A stretch of DNA of 64,000 bases. Source: Sphingomonas aquatilis. GTDB lineage: Bacteria > Pseudomonadota > Alphaproteobacteria > Sphingomonadales > Sphingomonadaceae. Shown one piece after another: positions 51,331-60,456 of this stretch. The DNA is taken from positions 1-64,000 of the forward strand of contig NZ_JACIDB010000003.1 in assembly GCF_014196115.1 (NCBI RefSeq). Direction: 5' to 3'. Each line of letters begins with the position of its first letter. Position 1 is the stretch's first letter. The translations under genes and the position numbers were made by a program. The notes beneath the pieces are model-generated. The model was given only the letters and a program-made list of their open reading frames with translations. It was not told where the DNA came from and did not search any database.

Positions 51331-52277
51331 TCGCGGAAACCGCCAGCCGCTGGGCGGCCGCGCTGGATCGCGGGCTCGATGCGCCGGAGCAGGCCCAGTT
51401 GGCCGCCTGGTTGCAGGACGATCCGCGCCACCGCGGCGCGCTGCTTCGCGCGCAGGCGGCGCTGAGCCTGCTCGACCGTGGTCGCGCGCTGTCCGGCATC
51501 GAGCAGGAGGCGCAGGACGAGGCACCCCTGCCATCGCGCAGGCGGTGGTGGCGCCTGGGCGGTGCGGCGGTTGCGGCGGCGCTGGTCGCCGGTGTCGGCA
51601 TCGGTCTATGGCCCGATCGGGCGGCGCGGATCGACACGGCGCTCGGCGAGATCCGGCGCATGCCGCTGGCCGACGGATCGGTCGCGGTGGTCAACAGCGG
51701 CACGGCGCTGCGCGTCGCCTTCACGCCCGCGCGCCGCAATGTCGAACTGGCGAGCGGCGAGGCGTGGTTCCAGGTCGCGCACAATCCGAAGCGGCCCTTC
51801 GTAGTGGCGAGCGGTCCGGTGCGGGTGCAGGCGGTCGGCACCGCCTTCGACGTCCGGCGGCAGGGGGATGCGGCGCGGGTCGTGGTGACCAAGGGCATCG
51901 TGCGCATCTGGACCGAGGGAAGCGGTGTCGCACCGATCGACGTCAGCGCCGGCCATGCCGCGACGATCGACGCCAGCGAGCGGATCGCGGTGCGCACGGT
52001 GTCCCCCCAGACGTCGGACCAGCAATTGGCGTGGCGCGACGGGCGCATCGTGCTCGACGACATGACGCTGCGCGACGCCGTCGCGGAGTTCAACCGCTAC
52101 AATAGCGATCGGCTGGAGGTGGCGCCGGCGCTGGCCGGCCGGCGCGTGGTCGGCTGGTTCCGCACCTACGACATGGAAGGGTTCGCCAACGCCAGCGCGG
52201 CGATGGTCGGCGGCCGCGTCGAACGGCACACCCTGTCCGGCGGCGGTGAGGTAACGCGGATCGTCCCCGCAAAATAA
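51327..52277 (+). CDS. FecR-type anti-sigma factor
   Basis: A 316-residue inner-membrane protein. Residues 1-70 form the cytoplasmic DUF4880 domain (AETASRWAAALDRGLD, LAAWLQDDPRHRGALLRA). One membrane segment follows (about 76-93). The periplasmic FecR domain spans about 105-200 (GEIRRMPLADGSVAVVNSGTALRVAF, PFVVASGPVRVQAVGTAFDVR) with a C-terminal DUF4974-like segment (DMTLRDAVAEFNRYN). ATGA overlap with the sigma gene gives coupling. It would hold or activate the sigma factor according to the state of the downstream TBDR. Confidence 0.88.
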   Translation: MIAETASRWAAALDRGLDAPEQAQLAAWLQDDPRHRGALLRAQAALSLLDRGRALSGIEQEAQDEAPLPSRRRWWRLGGAAVAAALVAGVGIGLWPDRAARIDTALGEIRRMPLADGSVAVVNSGTALRVAFTPARRNVELASGEAWFQVAHNPKRPFVVASGPVRVQAVGTAFDVRRQGDAARVVVTKGIVRIWTEGSGVAPIDVSAGHAATIDASERIAVRTVSPQTSDQQLAWRDGRIVLDDMTLRDAVAEFNRYNSDRLEVAPALAGRRVVGWFRTYDMEGFANASAAMVGGRVERHTLSGGGEVTRIVPAK

Positions 52278-52367
52278 TTCGTCCACCACTGACGGAAATA
52301 GGGCCGCAATACATCCTTGAGGGCACGCGCCATGCGAAGCGCGGACACAGTTTCAGGGAGGGGTTCC

Positions 52368-55241
52368 ATGCGCACCGGTCATATCTTCAGTCTGCCTCTG
52401 GTTTCGGTCGCGGCGATCGCCGCGGGGATTGCGACGCCTGCCGTCGCCGCCCAGCCCGCGGTCCGCACGTTCAACGTGCCGCGCCAGCCCGCCGCCACGG
52501 GCCTCGTCCGCTTCGCGCAGCAGGCCGGCATCCAGATCCTCGCGCCCAGCGACGTCACCCGCGGCCAGACGGTCGAGGCGGTGAAGGGCCAGCTCAGCAT
52601 CCAGGAAGGCCTGCGTCGCCTGATTGCGACCAGCCGCCTGCGCCTCGTCTCGTTCGACGGCCGTACCGCGGTGATCGCCGCGGGCGCGCAGGGGGCCGCC
52701 CCGCGCACCGTCAGCTATGGCGTGCCGCAGGAGACGACCGCCGCGCCGACCGGCGCCGACCCCACGCAGGTCGCCGACACCGCCGCCGCGGACGACAACC
52801 CGCAGAACGACATCATCGTCACCGGCAACACTTCCGACAAGCGGACGCTGTTCAACTCGTCGTCGAACGTGACGCTGGTCAATGCCGCCGACCTGCTGCG
52901 CAAGGCGCCGCGCTCCACCGCCGACACGCTCGAACTGGTGCCGGGCGTGTTCGTCGAAGGCACGGCGGGTCCGATCTCGAACAATTATTCGGTGCGCGGC
53001 CTGCGCGGTGGCGGCCAGAGCTTCATCACGCTGGAAGAGGACGGCATGCCGATCCTGTACGGCGGTGGCGGTGCCGACTTCTACTTCCAGAACGACATCA
53101 CGATCGCGCGCATGGAAGCGGTGCAGGGCGGCACGTCGGGGGTGCTGGCGCCGAACGGCGCGGGTGCGACGATCAACTTCATCTCGATGAAGCCCGATCA
53201 CGACAAGGCGACCGCGATGGTCCGCTACACCGGCACCACTTATGGCGACCTGCGCGCCGACGGCTATTTCTCCGCGCCGATCGCGGATGGCTGGGCGTTC
53301 AACGTCGGCGGCTATGTCACGTCGCAGCGCGGCGTGCGGCGCACGCCGTTCACCTTCAACGCCTATGACGTGAAGGCGATGCTGGAGAAGCAGTTCGCCG
53401 GTGGCGGCTTCGTGCGCTTCACCGTCAAGCATGGTGACAAGCACTTCCCCTATTATGCCGACATGCCGTTCCGCGTCGCGACCGACGGCACGATCAGCAG
53501 CGTGCCCAGCCTGGACCTGAAGCGCGACGACGTCGGCGGGCGCGGCTTCACCCAGTTCCTCGTGCCCAATGCGCCCGCGACGGGCCAGAGCCTGCGCCGC
53601 TTCAGCTCGGCCGATGGCGTCCACGTCAAGTCGACGACCTATCGCATGGATGTCGAGGTGCCGGTTACCCCAAGCCTGCGCCTGTTCGGTCGCGCGCGCT
53701 ATCTGGACGGATCGTACGATTTCAACGGCATCTTCCCGGGCAGCGGATCGGGCACGGCGGGCCTGACCTCGGCGGTCAACTACCTCAATCCGGCCGTCTC
53801 GCCGCTCGCCGGGCTGACGCCGCTCAATGGCTCGACGCTCACCTATTTCCAGGTGGCGGCGGCGCGCTTCCCCAACACCGCGCAATATGGCCTGCGCAAC
53901 ATCCGCACCGGCCAGGTGATCGCGGCGTCGGATACGGCGACGCTGAACGCGCTGAACGGCAACGGCCTGCTCCAGCAGACGGTGCTCAACCACCAGACGC
54001 TCGCGACCAAGGACTTCGGCAGCGACTTCGGCGTGAAGTGGGATGCGGGCGGCAGCAATATCGACAATTCGCTGACCGTCGGCGGCATGGTGTACAACGT
54101 ACGCCGTCGCAACAACCAGTCGGCGGTCGCGACGGTGCTGAACGACGTGCGCAACGATTCCAACGTCTATGACATGGTGGCGCTGAACGCCGGGGGCGGC
54201 GTGATCGGATCGCTGACCAACAACGGCATGGTCAATTACGGCAATTGGGGCCAGGGTCTGTTCAACGACGAGGTCACGTCGCTCTCGGCCTATTTCAACG
54301 ACGAACTGACGATCGGCGACAAGCTGCACATCGACTTCGGTGCGCGCTATGAGCACCAGCACGTCCGCGTCGATATCGGCAATACCGCCGGGACCAACGC
54401 GCTCGTCCCGGCCGGCACGCCGGGTATCTACGACAATGTCGGCAGCACGTTCAATGGCACCTACACACGCCAGACAGCGAATTACTCCGACTGGGCCTAT
54501 ACCGCGGGCATCAACTATGAGCTGACCGACCATGTCGCGCTGTACGTGCGCGGTGCGCATGGCTTCCAGACCAACGGCGGCGACACGGGCGGTACGCACG
54601 CACCGACCGGGCTGACGCTGTATGAAGGCGGTGTGCGGTTCAATGCCCGGGGCTTCAACGCCTCGGTCATCGGCTTCCGCACCGAATTCCGCGATCAGAA
54701 CTACCAGTTCATCAACCCGGCCAACCCGGCACAGGCGAGCAATGCGCTGGCGGACAATTTCACCAATGGCGTACAGGTCAATGCGACGCTGCGTCCGGTG
54801 CAGTTCTTCAGCGTCGATGTGCAGGGCGTTTATCAGGACCCCAAGCTCAGCAACCTGCGCTTCAACGGCGTTGCGCAGCCGCAATATAACGGCAACACGC
54901 CGGAGCGGACGCCCAAGAAGCTGCTGACGGTGACGCCGTCGTTCATCCTGCCGGGCGGGCTGGGCGAGATCTATGGTCGCTGGAAGTATATCGGCAAGAT
55001 CTTCGCCGACAGCGGCAACGGCATCGCGCTGCCCGACTATAGCGTCTTCTCGGTCGGTGCGAGCATCGACGCGACGCCGCGGCTCAACCTGTCGGTCAGC
55101 GTCGACAACCTGACCGATACGAAGGGCTTCACCGAAGGCAACCCGCGGCAGGGCCAGACGCAGACGATCGTCAACGGCTATTTCTACGGTCGTGCGATCG
55201 TCGGTCGCAACGCGCTGTTCAGCGCGACGCTGAAGCTGTGA
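52368..55241 (+). CDS. TonB-dependent transducer with STN domain
   Basis: A 957-residue FecA-like receptor from the ATG at 52368 (AGGGAGGGG upstream). After the signal peptide comes the secretin/TonB N-terminal (STN) domain (about 35-110: FNVPRQPAATGLVRFAQQAGIQILAP, QLSIQEGLRRLIATSRLRL), the TonB-box-like NDIIVTGNT, a plug (ELVPGVFVEGTAGPISNNYSVRGLRGGGQSFI) and a barrel ending ..NALFSATLKL. The STN domain marks it as the signalling partner of the FecI/FecR pair just upstream. Its stop overlaps the GTG of the toroid protein. The ligand is unknown; the neighbouring toroid protein suggests a saccharide. Confidence 0.9.
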   Translation: MRTGHIFSLPLVSVAAIAAGIATPAVAAQPAVRTFNVPRQPAATGLVRFAQQAGIQILAPSDVTRGQTVEAVKGQLSIQEGLRRLIATSRLRLVSFDGRTAVIAAGAQGAAPRTVSYGVPQETTAAPTGADPTQVADTAAADDNPQNDIIVTGNTSDKRTLFNSSSNVTLVNAADLLRKAPRSTADTLELVPGVFVEGTAGPISNNYSVRGLRGGGQSFITLEEDGMPILYGGGGADFYFQNDITIARMEAVQGGTSGVLAPNGAGATINFISMKPDHDKATAMVRYTGTTYGDLRADGYFSAPIADGWAFNVGGYVTSQRGVRRTPFTFNAYDVKAMLEKQFAGGGFVRFTVKHGDKHFPYYADMPFRVATDGTISSVPSLDLKRDDVGGRGFTQFLVPNAPATGQSLRRFSSADGVHVKSTTYRMDVEVPVTPSLRLFGRARYLDGSYDFNGIFPGSGSGTAGLTSAVNYLNPAVSPLAGLTPLNGSTLTYFQVAAARFPNTAQYGLRNIRTGQVIAASDTATLNALNGNGLLQQTVLNHQTLATKDFGSDFGVKWDAGGSNIDNSLTVGGMVYNVRRRNNQSAVATVLNDVRNDSNVYDMVALNAGGGVIGSLTNNGMVNYGNWGQGLFNDEVTSLSAYFNDELTIGDKLHIDFGARYEHQHVRVDIGNTAGTNALVPAGTPGIYDNVGSTFNGTYTRQTANYSDWAYTAGINYELTDHVALYVRGAHGFQTNGGDTGGTHAPTGLTLYEGGVRFNARGFNASVIGFRTEFRDQNYQFINPANPAQASNALADNFTNGVQVNATLRPVQFFSVDVQGVYQDPKLSNLRFNGVAQPQYNGNTPERTPKKLLTVTPSFILPGGLGEIYGRWKYIGKIFADSGNGIALPDYSVFSVGASIDATPRLNLSVSVDNLTDTKGFTEGNPRQGQTQTIVNGYFYGRAIVGRNALFSATLKL

Positions 55242-57286
55242 GGGTGAAGGCGGGGTTGCGGCTGTCGCTCGGTCTGGCGATGGCCCTGGTGTTGACCGGG
55301 GCGGGCGCCGCGCCTGCTCAGGTCGAGCATTATGCGGTGCGTGAGGGGCTGAACGTCAACAGCTTCACGCGCGCCGGCCCGGTCGCGGCGCATGTCGTGC
55401 TGCGATCGGGCAAGCAACCCCGCCTGCTCGTCGCCTTTCCGGCGGGCAATAGCGGCACCGCTCTCTGGTTCGAACCGCTGGCCAAGGACGCCGAATGGCG
55501 GCTGGAGGGCGAACCGCAACCGGTGACGGTGCGCGACGCCAAGGGGCGCCCGCTGCATGGCGTACGCTTCGTGGCGACGATCGCGGCGGACCGGCTGGTG
55601 CCGCGCCAGGCCGTGCTTTCCAGCATCCGTGTGCTGCGCGACTATCAGGCGCTGGGCAAGGCACCCGCCGAAGTGCTGACGCCGGCACGGATGACCGGTG
55701 ACACGATCCGCTGGTCGCGCGATCGGCTCGACGGGGCGGCGGGGTACGACCTAGCGATGCGGGTGACCGGCGGTGCGATCAAGGATGGCGCCATCCTTGC
55801 CGGCAAGGACGGAACGATCCGCTTCGCCGTCACCGCGCTGACCGGCGAGACGCCGCTGCCCCCGCGTGGCGGCGCGGACCTGCTCAATACCAAGGCCCAG
55901 CCCGATCCGGGTGCGCGCAACGCGCTGACCTTCCTCAGCTATGCCGAGAAATATCTGGCGGGGTCGTGGCGCTTCGACACCTATTTCGGGCGCGACACGC
56001 TGATGTCCGTCCGGCTGCTGATGCCCGCGCTGCAACCCGCAGCGGTGGAAACGGGGCTGGCCTCGGTTCTCGCCCGCCTGTCGCCGCAGGGCGAGGTGGC
56101 GCATGAGGAGGATATCGGCGAGTTCGCGATCCTCGATCATCAAAAGGCGGACGGCAGCCTGTCCGACGCGCCGGTCTACAATTACAACATGGTCGACAGC
56201 GACTATATGCTCGCCCCGGTCGCGCGGGCGTGGCTGCTCGATGATGCCCGTGGGCGGACGCGGGCGGCGGCGTTTCTGGCGCAGCGCGTCGGGGCTGAGA
56301 CGATGGGCGCGCGTATGGTGCGCAACCTGCGCTTCGTGCTGCAGCAGGCGGCGCCCTTCGCCAGCGATCCCGTCGCCGGCAAACTGATCGCGTTGAAGCC
56401 CGGCATGGATGCCGGCGAATGGCGCGACAGCAACGACGGGCTGGCGGGCGGGCGCATCCCCTATGACGTCAACGCGGTGCTGGTCCCCGCCGCGCTGGAT
56501 TCCGCCGCGGCGTTGCAGGCGAGCGGGCTGCTCCGTCCCTATCGGGCTGCCAGCGACGCGCCGGCGTTCGCGGGCGCCCGTGCGGTCGCCGATGTGTGGC
56601 GTGCCAAGGCCCCGCCGCTGTTCGACGTAACGCTGCCCGCCGCCGCGGCACGGCAGGCGGTGAGCCGCTACGCTGGCACGATCGGCGTGGCCGCGGCGCC
56701 CGCGCTTGCGGCAATCGGCAATGCGCCGGTCCGCTTCCCGGCGATCGCGCTCGACGCGCAGGGGCGTCCGATTCCGGTGCAGAACAGCGATCCGGGCTTT
56801 GCCCTGTTGTTCGAAACGCCGTCGGCCGACGCGCTGCGCGTCATGGCGAGCGGCTTCATCGATGCGTTCCCGGCGGGGCTGCGTACCGGAGCGGGCATGC
56901 TCGTCGCCAATCCCGCCTTTGCCGATGCGGCGATCCAGCGGAAATTTTCGCCCAACGCCTATCACGGCACGGTGGTGTGGAGCTGGCAGCAGGCGCTGGT
57001 CGCGGCCGGGCTGGCGCGGCAGCTCGAACGGCGCGATCTGCCGGCCGACGTCCGCGCACAGCTGACCCGCGCGCAATCCTGCCTCTGGGACGGGATCGAT
57101 GCGACGAAGAGCGTCCAGAGTTCGGAGCTGTGGTCGTGGCGCTACGCCGATGGCCGCTACAGTGTCGTGCCGTTCGGCGCGGCGGGCGCGGATGTCGATG
57201 AATCCAACGCGGCGCAATTGTGGAGCACGGTCTATCTCGCGCGGCGCCGACCGACCGGAACAGCGGTGGCCTGCACGGGGAGATGA
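55238..57286 (+). CDS. Exported alpha/alpha-toroid protein, glycogen-debranching/GH63-like
   Basis: A 682-residue secreted protein starting at a GTG that overlaps the TBDR stop (GTGA). The signal peptide is LRLSLGLAMALVLTGAGAAPAQ. The N-terminal quarter is beta-rich. From about 230 a helical toroid begins with SYAEKYLAGSWRFDTYFGRD, where the FGRDT motif recalls the catalytic-domain entrance of debranching and GH63-type enzymes, followed by HEEDIGEFAILDH, EWRDSNDGLAGGRIPYDVNAV and YHGTVVWSWQQALVAAG. The acidic residues at these spots are candidate catalytic groups. I do not recognise a specific family. Its coupling to a FecIR-TBDR system suggests processing of an imported oligosaccharide. Confidence 0.6.
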   Translation: MRVKAGLRLSLGLAMALVLTGAGAAPAQVEHYAVREGLNVNSFTRAGPVAAHVVLRSGKQPRLLVAFPAGNSGTALWFEPLAKDAEWRLEGEPQPVTVRDAKGRPLHGVRFVATIAADRLVPRQAVLSSIRVLRDYQALGKAPAEVLTPARMTGDTIRWSRDRLDGAAGYDLAMRVTGGAIKDGAILAGKDGTIRFAVTALTGETPLPPRGGADLLNTKAQPDPGARNALTFLSYAEKYLAGSWRFDTYFGRDTLMSVRLLMPALQPAAVETGLASVLARLSPQGEVAHEEDIGEFAILDHQKADGSLSDAPVYNYNMVDSDYMLAPVARAWLLDDARGRTRAAAFLAQRVGAETMGARMVRNLRFVLQQAAPFASDPVAGKLIALKPGMDAGEWRDSNDGLAGGRIPYDVNAVLVPAALDSAAALQASGLLRPYRAASDAPAFAGARAVADVWRAKAPPLFDVTLPAAAARQAVSRYAGTIGVAAAPALAAIGNAPVRFPAIALDAQGRPIPVQNSDPGFALLFETPSADALRVMASGFIDAFPAGLRTGAGMLVANPAFADAAIQRKFSPNAYHGTVVWSWQQALVAAGLARQLERRDLPADVRAQLTRAQSCLWDGIDATKSVQSSELWSWRYADGRYSVVPFGAAGADVDESNAAQLWSTVYLARRRPTGTAVACTGR

Positions 57287-57325
57287 CGCTCGCCGACACA
57301 ATCCCGATCGGATAGGCTCGGCGGC

Positions 57326-58804
57326 ATGAGCGACACACGCATTCGTCGGATCGTGATCCTGGGCGGGGGCACGGCGGGCTGGATGACCGCCGCGGCGTTG
57401 TCGCGCGCGCTGGCGGGGCAGGGGGTCGCCATCACCCTGGTCGAATCCGATGCGATCGGGACGATCGGGGTCGGCGAGGCGACGATCCCTACCATCCACT
57501 GGTTCAACCAGATCATCGGCCTGGACGAGCGGCAGTTCATGGCCGAGACCAAGGCGACGGTGAAGCTCGGCATCGAGTTCGTCGGCTGGAACGGCGAGGG
57601 CAGCCGCTACTTCCACCCCTTCGGCACGTTCGGGCCGCCGGGCGACGGCGCGATGTTCCTCCACCGCCTCATCCGCGCGCGCGCCGATGGCGATACCGCG
57701 TCCACCGAAGCCTATTCGTTGACCGCGCAGGCCGCGCGCGCCGGCCGCTTCACGCGACCGGTGCCCGATCGACGCTCGCTGCTGTCGACGCTGGGCTATG
57801 CCTATCACTTCGATGCCGGGCTCTACGCGCGCTACCTGCGCGGGCTCGCCGAACGCGCGGGCGTCACCCGGATCGAGGGCATGGTCGCGTCGGTCGAACG
57901 GCATGACGACAGCGGATACGTCCGGTCGCTGACGCTGGCGGATGGACAGGTCGTCGCCGGCGACCTTTTCATCGACTGTTCGGGGCTGCGCGGCCTGCTG
58001 ATCGGCGAGACGTTGGGTGTGGGCTATGACGACTGGTCGCACTGGCTGCCCTGCGATCGGGCCTGGGCGGCGCCGAGCGCGGCGGAGGTCGGCCGCACGC
58101 CCTTCACCCGTGCGACTGCGGCGGAGGCGGGCTGGCGCTGGCGCATTCCGCTCCAGCACCGGGTCGGCAACGGCTATGTCTTCGCGAGCCGCTTTCAGGA
58201 CGAAGAGGCGGCGCGCGCGTCGCTGATCGCCGGAATGGACGGGCCGCCGCTCACCAATCCGCGCCTGATCCGCTTCACGCCCGGCATGCGACGCGAGGCG
58301 TGGCGCGCCAATGTCGTCGCGATCGGCCTGTCGAGCGGCTTCCTGGAGCCGCTGGAATCAACCAGCATCCACCTGATCCAGAGCGGCATCGCCAAGCTGC
58401 TGTCGCTGTTCCCGGGGGCCGGTTGCTCACCGCTGTTGGCGCGACAGTTCAACCGCGTGTTCGGGCAGGAAATGCTCGACGTGCGCGACTTCCTGATCCT
58501 GCACTATCACGCCACGATGGGCCGTACCGAGCCGATGTGGCAGGAGCGGCAGGCCATGGCGATCCCGGATACGCTCGCCGAGAAGATCGCGCATTTCCGT
58601 GCTTCGGGCCGGATCGTGCTGTCGAGTGACGAGCTGTTCCGCGACGCGAGCTGGTTCGCCGTGCTTGACGGGCAGGGGGTGCGGCCGGGCGATCATAACC
58701 CGTTGATCGAAGCGGTGGGGCGCGACGACAATCTGCGCCAGCTGGCGGCGTTGCGCGCCGACATTGCGAAGGTGACGGCCACGTTGCCACCTCTACCGGC
58801 GTGA
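57326..58804 (+). CDS. Flavin-dependent tryptophan-halogenase-family protein
   Basis: A 492-residue FADH2-dependent halogenase. The nucleotide-binding GGGTAGW is at residues 13-19, the halogenase lysine aligns to K80 (ATVKLGIEFVGW), and the second signature WRWRIP lies near 270; the glutamate in FLEPLESTSIHLIQSG matches the catalytic glutamate of PrnA/PyrH-type enzymes. So the active-site set is intact. These enzymes chlorinate or brominate aromatic rings, usually tryptophan or indole, with a separate flavin reductase. It is the last gene of the FecI-FecR-TBDR-toroid run. Halogenase-like genes next to TBDRs occur in other Caulobacterales and sphingomonads, with unclear physiological substrates. 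Confidence 0.87.
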   Translation: MSDTRIRRIVILGGGTAGWMTAAALSRALAGQGVAITLVESDAIGTIGVGEATIPTIHWFNQIIGLDERQFMAETKATVKLGIEFVGWNGEGSRYFHPFGTFGPPGDGAMFLHRLIRARADGDTASTEAYSLTAQAARAGRFTRPVPDRRSLLSTLGYAYHFDAGLYARYLRGLAERAGVTRIEGMVASVERHDDSGYVRSLTLADGQVVAGDLFIDCSGLRGLLIGETLGVGYDDWSHWLPCDRAWAAPSAAEVGRTPFTRATAAEAGWRWRIPLQHRVGNGYVFASRFQDEEAARASLIAGMDGPPLTNPRLIRFTPGMRREAWRANVVAIGLSSGFLEPLESTSIHLIQSGIAKLLSLFPGAGCSPLLARQFNRVFGQEMLDVRDFLILHYHATMGRTEPMWQERQAMAIPDTLAEKIAHFRASGRIVLSSDELFRDASWFAVLDGQGVRPGDHNPLIEAVGRDDNLRQLAALRADIAKVTATLPPLPA

Positions 58805-58975
58805 TACGCCGCTGATGTTGCGCCCCGTCCTGCGTCGGAACCGTGTCCGCGGGCGGTGAGGTCACCCCGCTCCGTGTTATGGTCTGGCGAACGCGGCGGG
58901 CAACGCCGCGCTCGCCACGCGGCTTCTCGGGCGGCTGGCGGATGCGCTCCCCGACCTGCCGGCCCGATAGGCCGG

Positions 58976-60433
58976 TCAGCTCGCCGGCGTCGCGGTCTTG
59001 CGATAGTCGAGCGGGGGTTTGCGGTCACCGAGCATCGCCTTGTAGGTGAAGCCGTGGCCGCGGCGGCGGTTGAGCTCGGCCTTGGCCTCGGTGAGGGTCT
59101 GCGGGCTGCGCATCAGATCGGCGGCAGTGAGCGCGATCGTCTTCGCCGCGACCGTACCGCCCTTCGCGCCGATCGACATGCCCGAGGCGGCGACCGCCTG
59201 CCAACTGTGGGCGGGCGTGCCCGGCACCCAGGTCGCCGCGCCGAGGCCGATGGTCGGCACCACCCACGATACGTCGGCGACGTCGGTCGATCCGCCGCCA
59301 TCGCCATCGGAGATCGGCGCAACGGCGGAGACGCTGTCCAGCGCCCGCTGCGTCGGCAGCGTCGGTTGCAGGCGACCGGCCCAGGCGGTTTCCTCCGCCG
59401 TCCAGCGCGGGCCGCCGACGGCGTGCAGGTTCGCATCCATCACCTTGGCCAGCGTCTCGCTCGCCAGCATCGAATAGACGCCGCCGGTCGCCTCGAACTC
59501 GGATGTCGTGCCGGTCGCCAGCGCCGCGCCCTCGGCCGCCTTCTGGACGCGCGCCATGACGTCGCGGACGACCTGCGGGTCGGTGTGGCGGACGTAATAA
59601 TAGCTCTCGGCGAAATCGGGAACGACGTTGGGGGCCTCGCCACCGTTGGTGATGACATAATGGATGCGCGTCTTCATCGGGATGTGTTCGCGCAGGTAAT
59701 TGACCGCGACGTTCATCACCTCGACGCCGTCGAGCGCGGAGCGGCCCTTGTCGGGCGCGGCGGAGGCGTGCGCCGACACGCCGTGGAAGCGGAACTTGCC
59801 CGAGATATTGGCCTGGCTGGCGCCAGTGCTGACGCCGTTCGAATCGCTGGGATGCCAGTGAAGGACGGCGTCGACGTCGTTGAACAGCCCGGCGCGAACC
59901 AGATAGACCTTGCCCGATCCGCCTTCTTCCGCCGGCGAACCGTAGATGCGGACTTCGCCATCGATCGCGTTCGCAACCATCCAGTCCTTGACCGCGATCG
60001 CCGCGGTGACCGACGCCGCACCGAAGATGTTGTGGCCGCAGCCGTGGCCGGCGGCCTGGCCGGGAATGGGATCGCGCTTGGTATCGGCGCGCTGGGCGAG
60101 GCCGGGGAGGGCGTCATATTCGGCGAGGATGCCGATCACCGGCCCCTTGCCGCCGCGCTTGAAGCTGGCGACGAAGGCGGTCGGCATGCCGGCGACGCCC
60201 GGCGTGACGGTGAAGCCGGCGCGCTTCAGTTCGGCCTGGAGCAGCGCGCTGCTCTTAGTTTCCTGGTAGCCGACCTCCGCCGCGTTCCAGATCGCGAGCG
60301 CGGTCTTGGCGAGATCGGGCGAGCGGGCGTCGACGTCGGCAAGGATCGCCTGTCGCTCCGGGGCGGCAATCTGCGCGGTGGCCGGGGTCGCGGTGAGAAG
60401 GGCGATGATGGGGGCGATGGCGGGGCGGTGCAT
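58976..60433 (-). CDS. M20-family amidohydrolase (AbgB/aminoacylase-like), exported
   Basis: A 485-residue metallohydrolase. I prefer the ATG at 60433 because AGCAGG is nine bases upstream; an ATG at 60442 would add three residues. Signal peptide MHRPAIAPIIALLTATPATAQ. The two-metal site is visible in GHGCGHNIFG, SPAEEGGSGKVYL, HWHPSDSNG and the dimerisation domain region GVSAHASAAPDKGRSALDGVEVMNV; DGDGGGSTDVADVSW lies near the end. Family members cleave N-acyl or aminobenzoyl amino acids and dipeptides. It lies 23 bases after the gamma-glutamyltransferase stop in the same minus-strand operon. Confidence 0.85.
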   Translation of the reverse strand: MHRPAIAPIIALLTATPATAQIAAPERQAILADVDARSPDLAKTALAIWNAAEVGYQETKSSALLQAELKRAGFTVTPGVAGMPTAFVASFKRGGKGPVIGILAEYDALPGLAQRADTKRDPIPGQAAGHGCGHNIFGAASVTAAIAVKDWMVANAIDGEVRIYGSPAEEGGSGKVYLVRAGLFNDVDAVLHWHPSDSNGVSTGASQANISGKFRFHGVSAHASAAPDKGRSALDGVEVMNVAVNYLREHIPMKTRIHYVITNGGEAPNVVPDFAESYYYVRHTDPQVVRDVMARVQKAAEGAALATGTTSEFEATGGVYSMLASETLAKVMDANLHAVGGPRWTAEETAWAGRLQPTLPTQRALDSVSAVAPISDGDGGGSTDVADVSWVVPTIGLGAATWVPGTPAHSWQAVAASGMSIGAKGGTVAAKTIALTAADLMRSPQTLTEAKAELNRRRGHGFTYKAMLGDRKPPLDYRKTATPAS

Positions 60434-60456
60434 GGCGGGCATCCTGCTTCGGTGCG

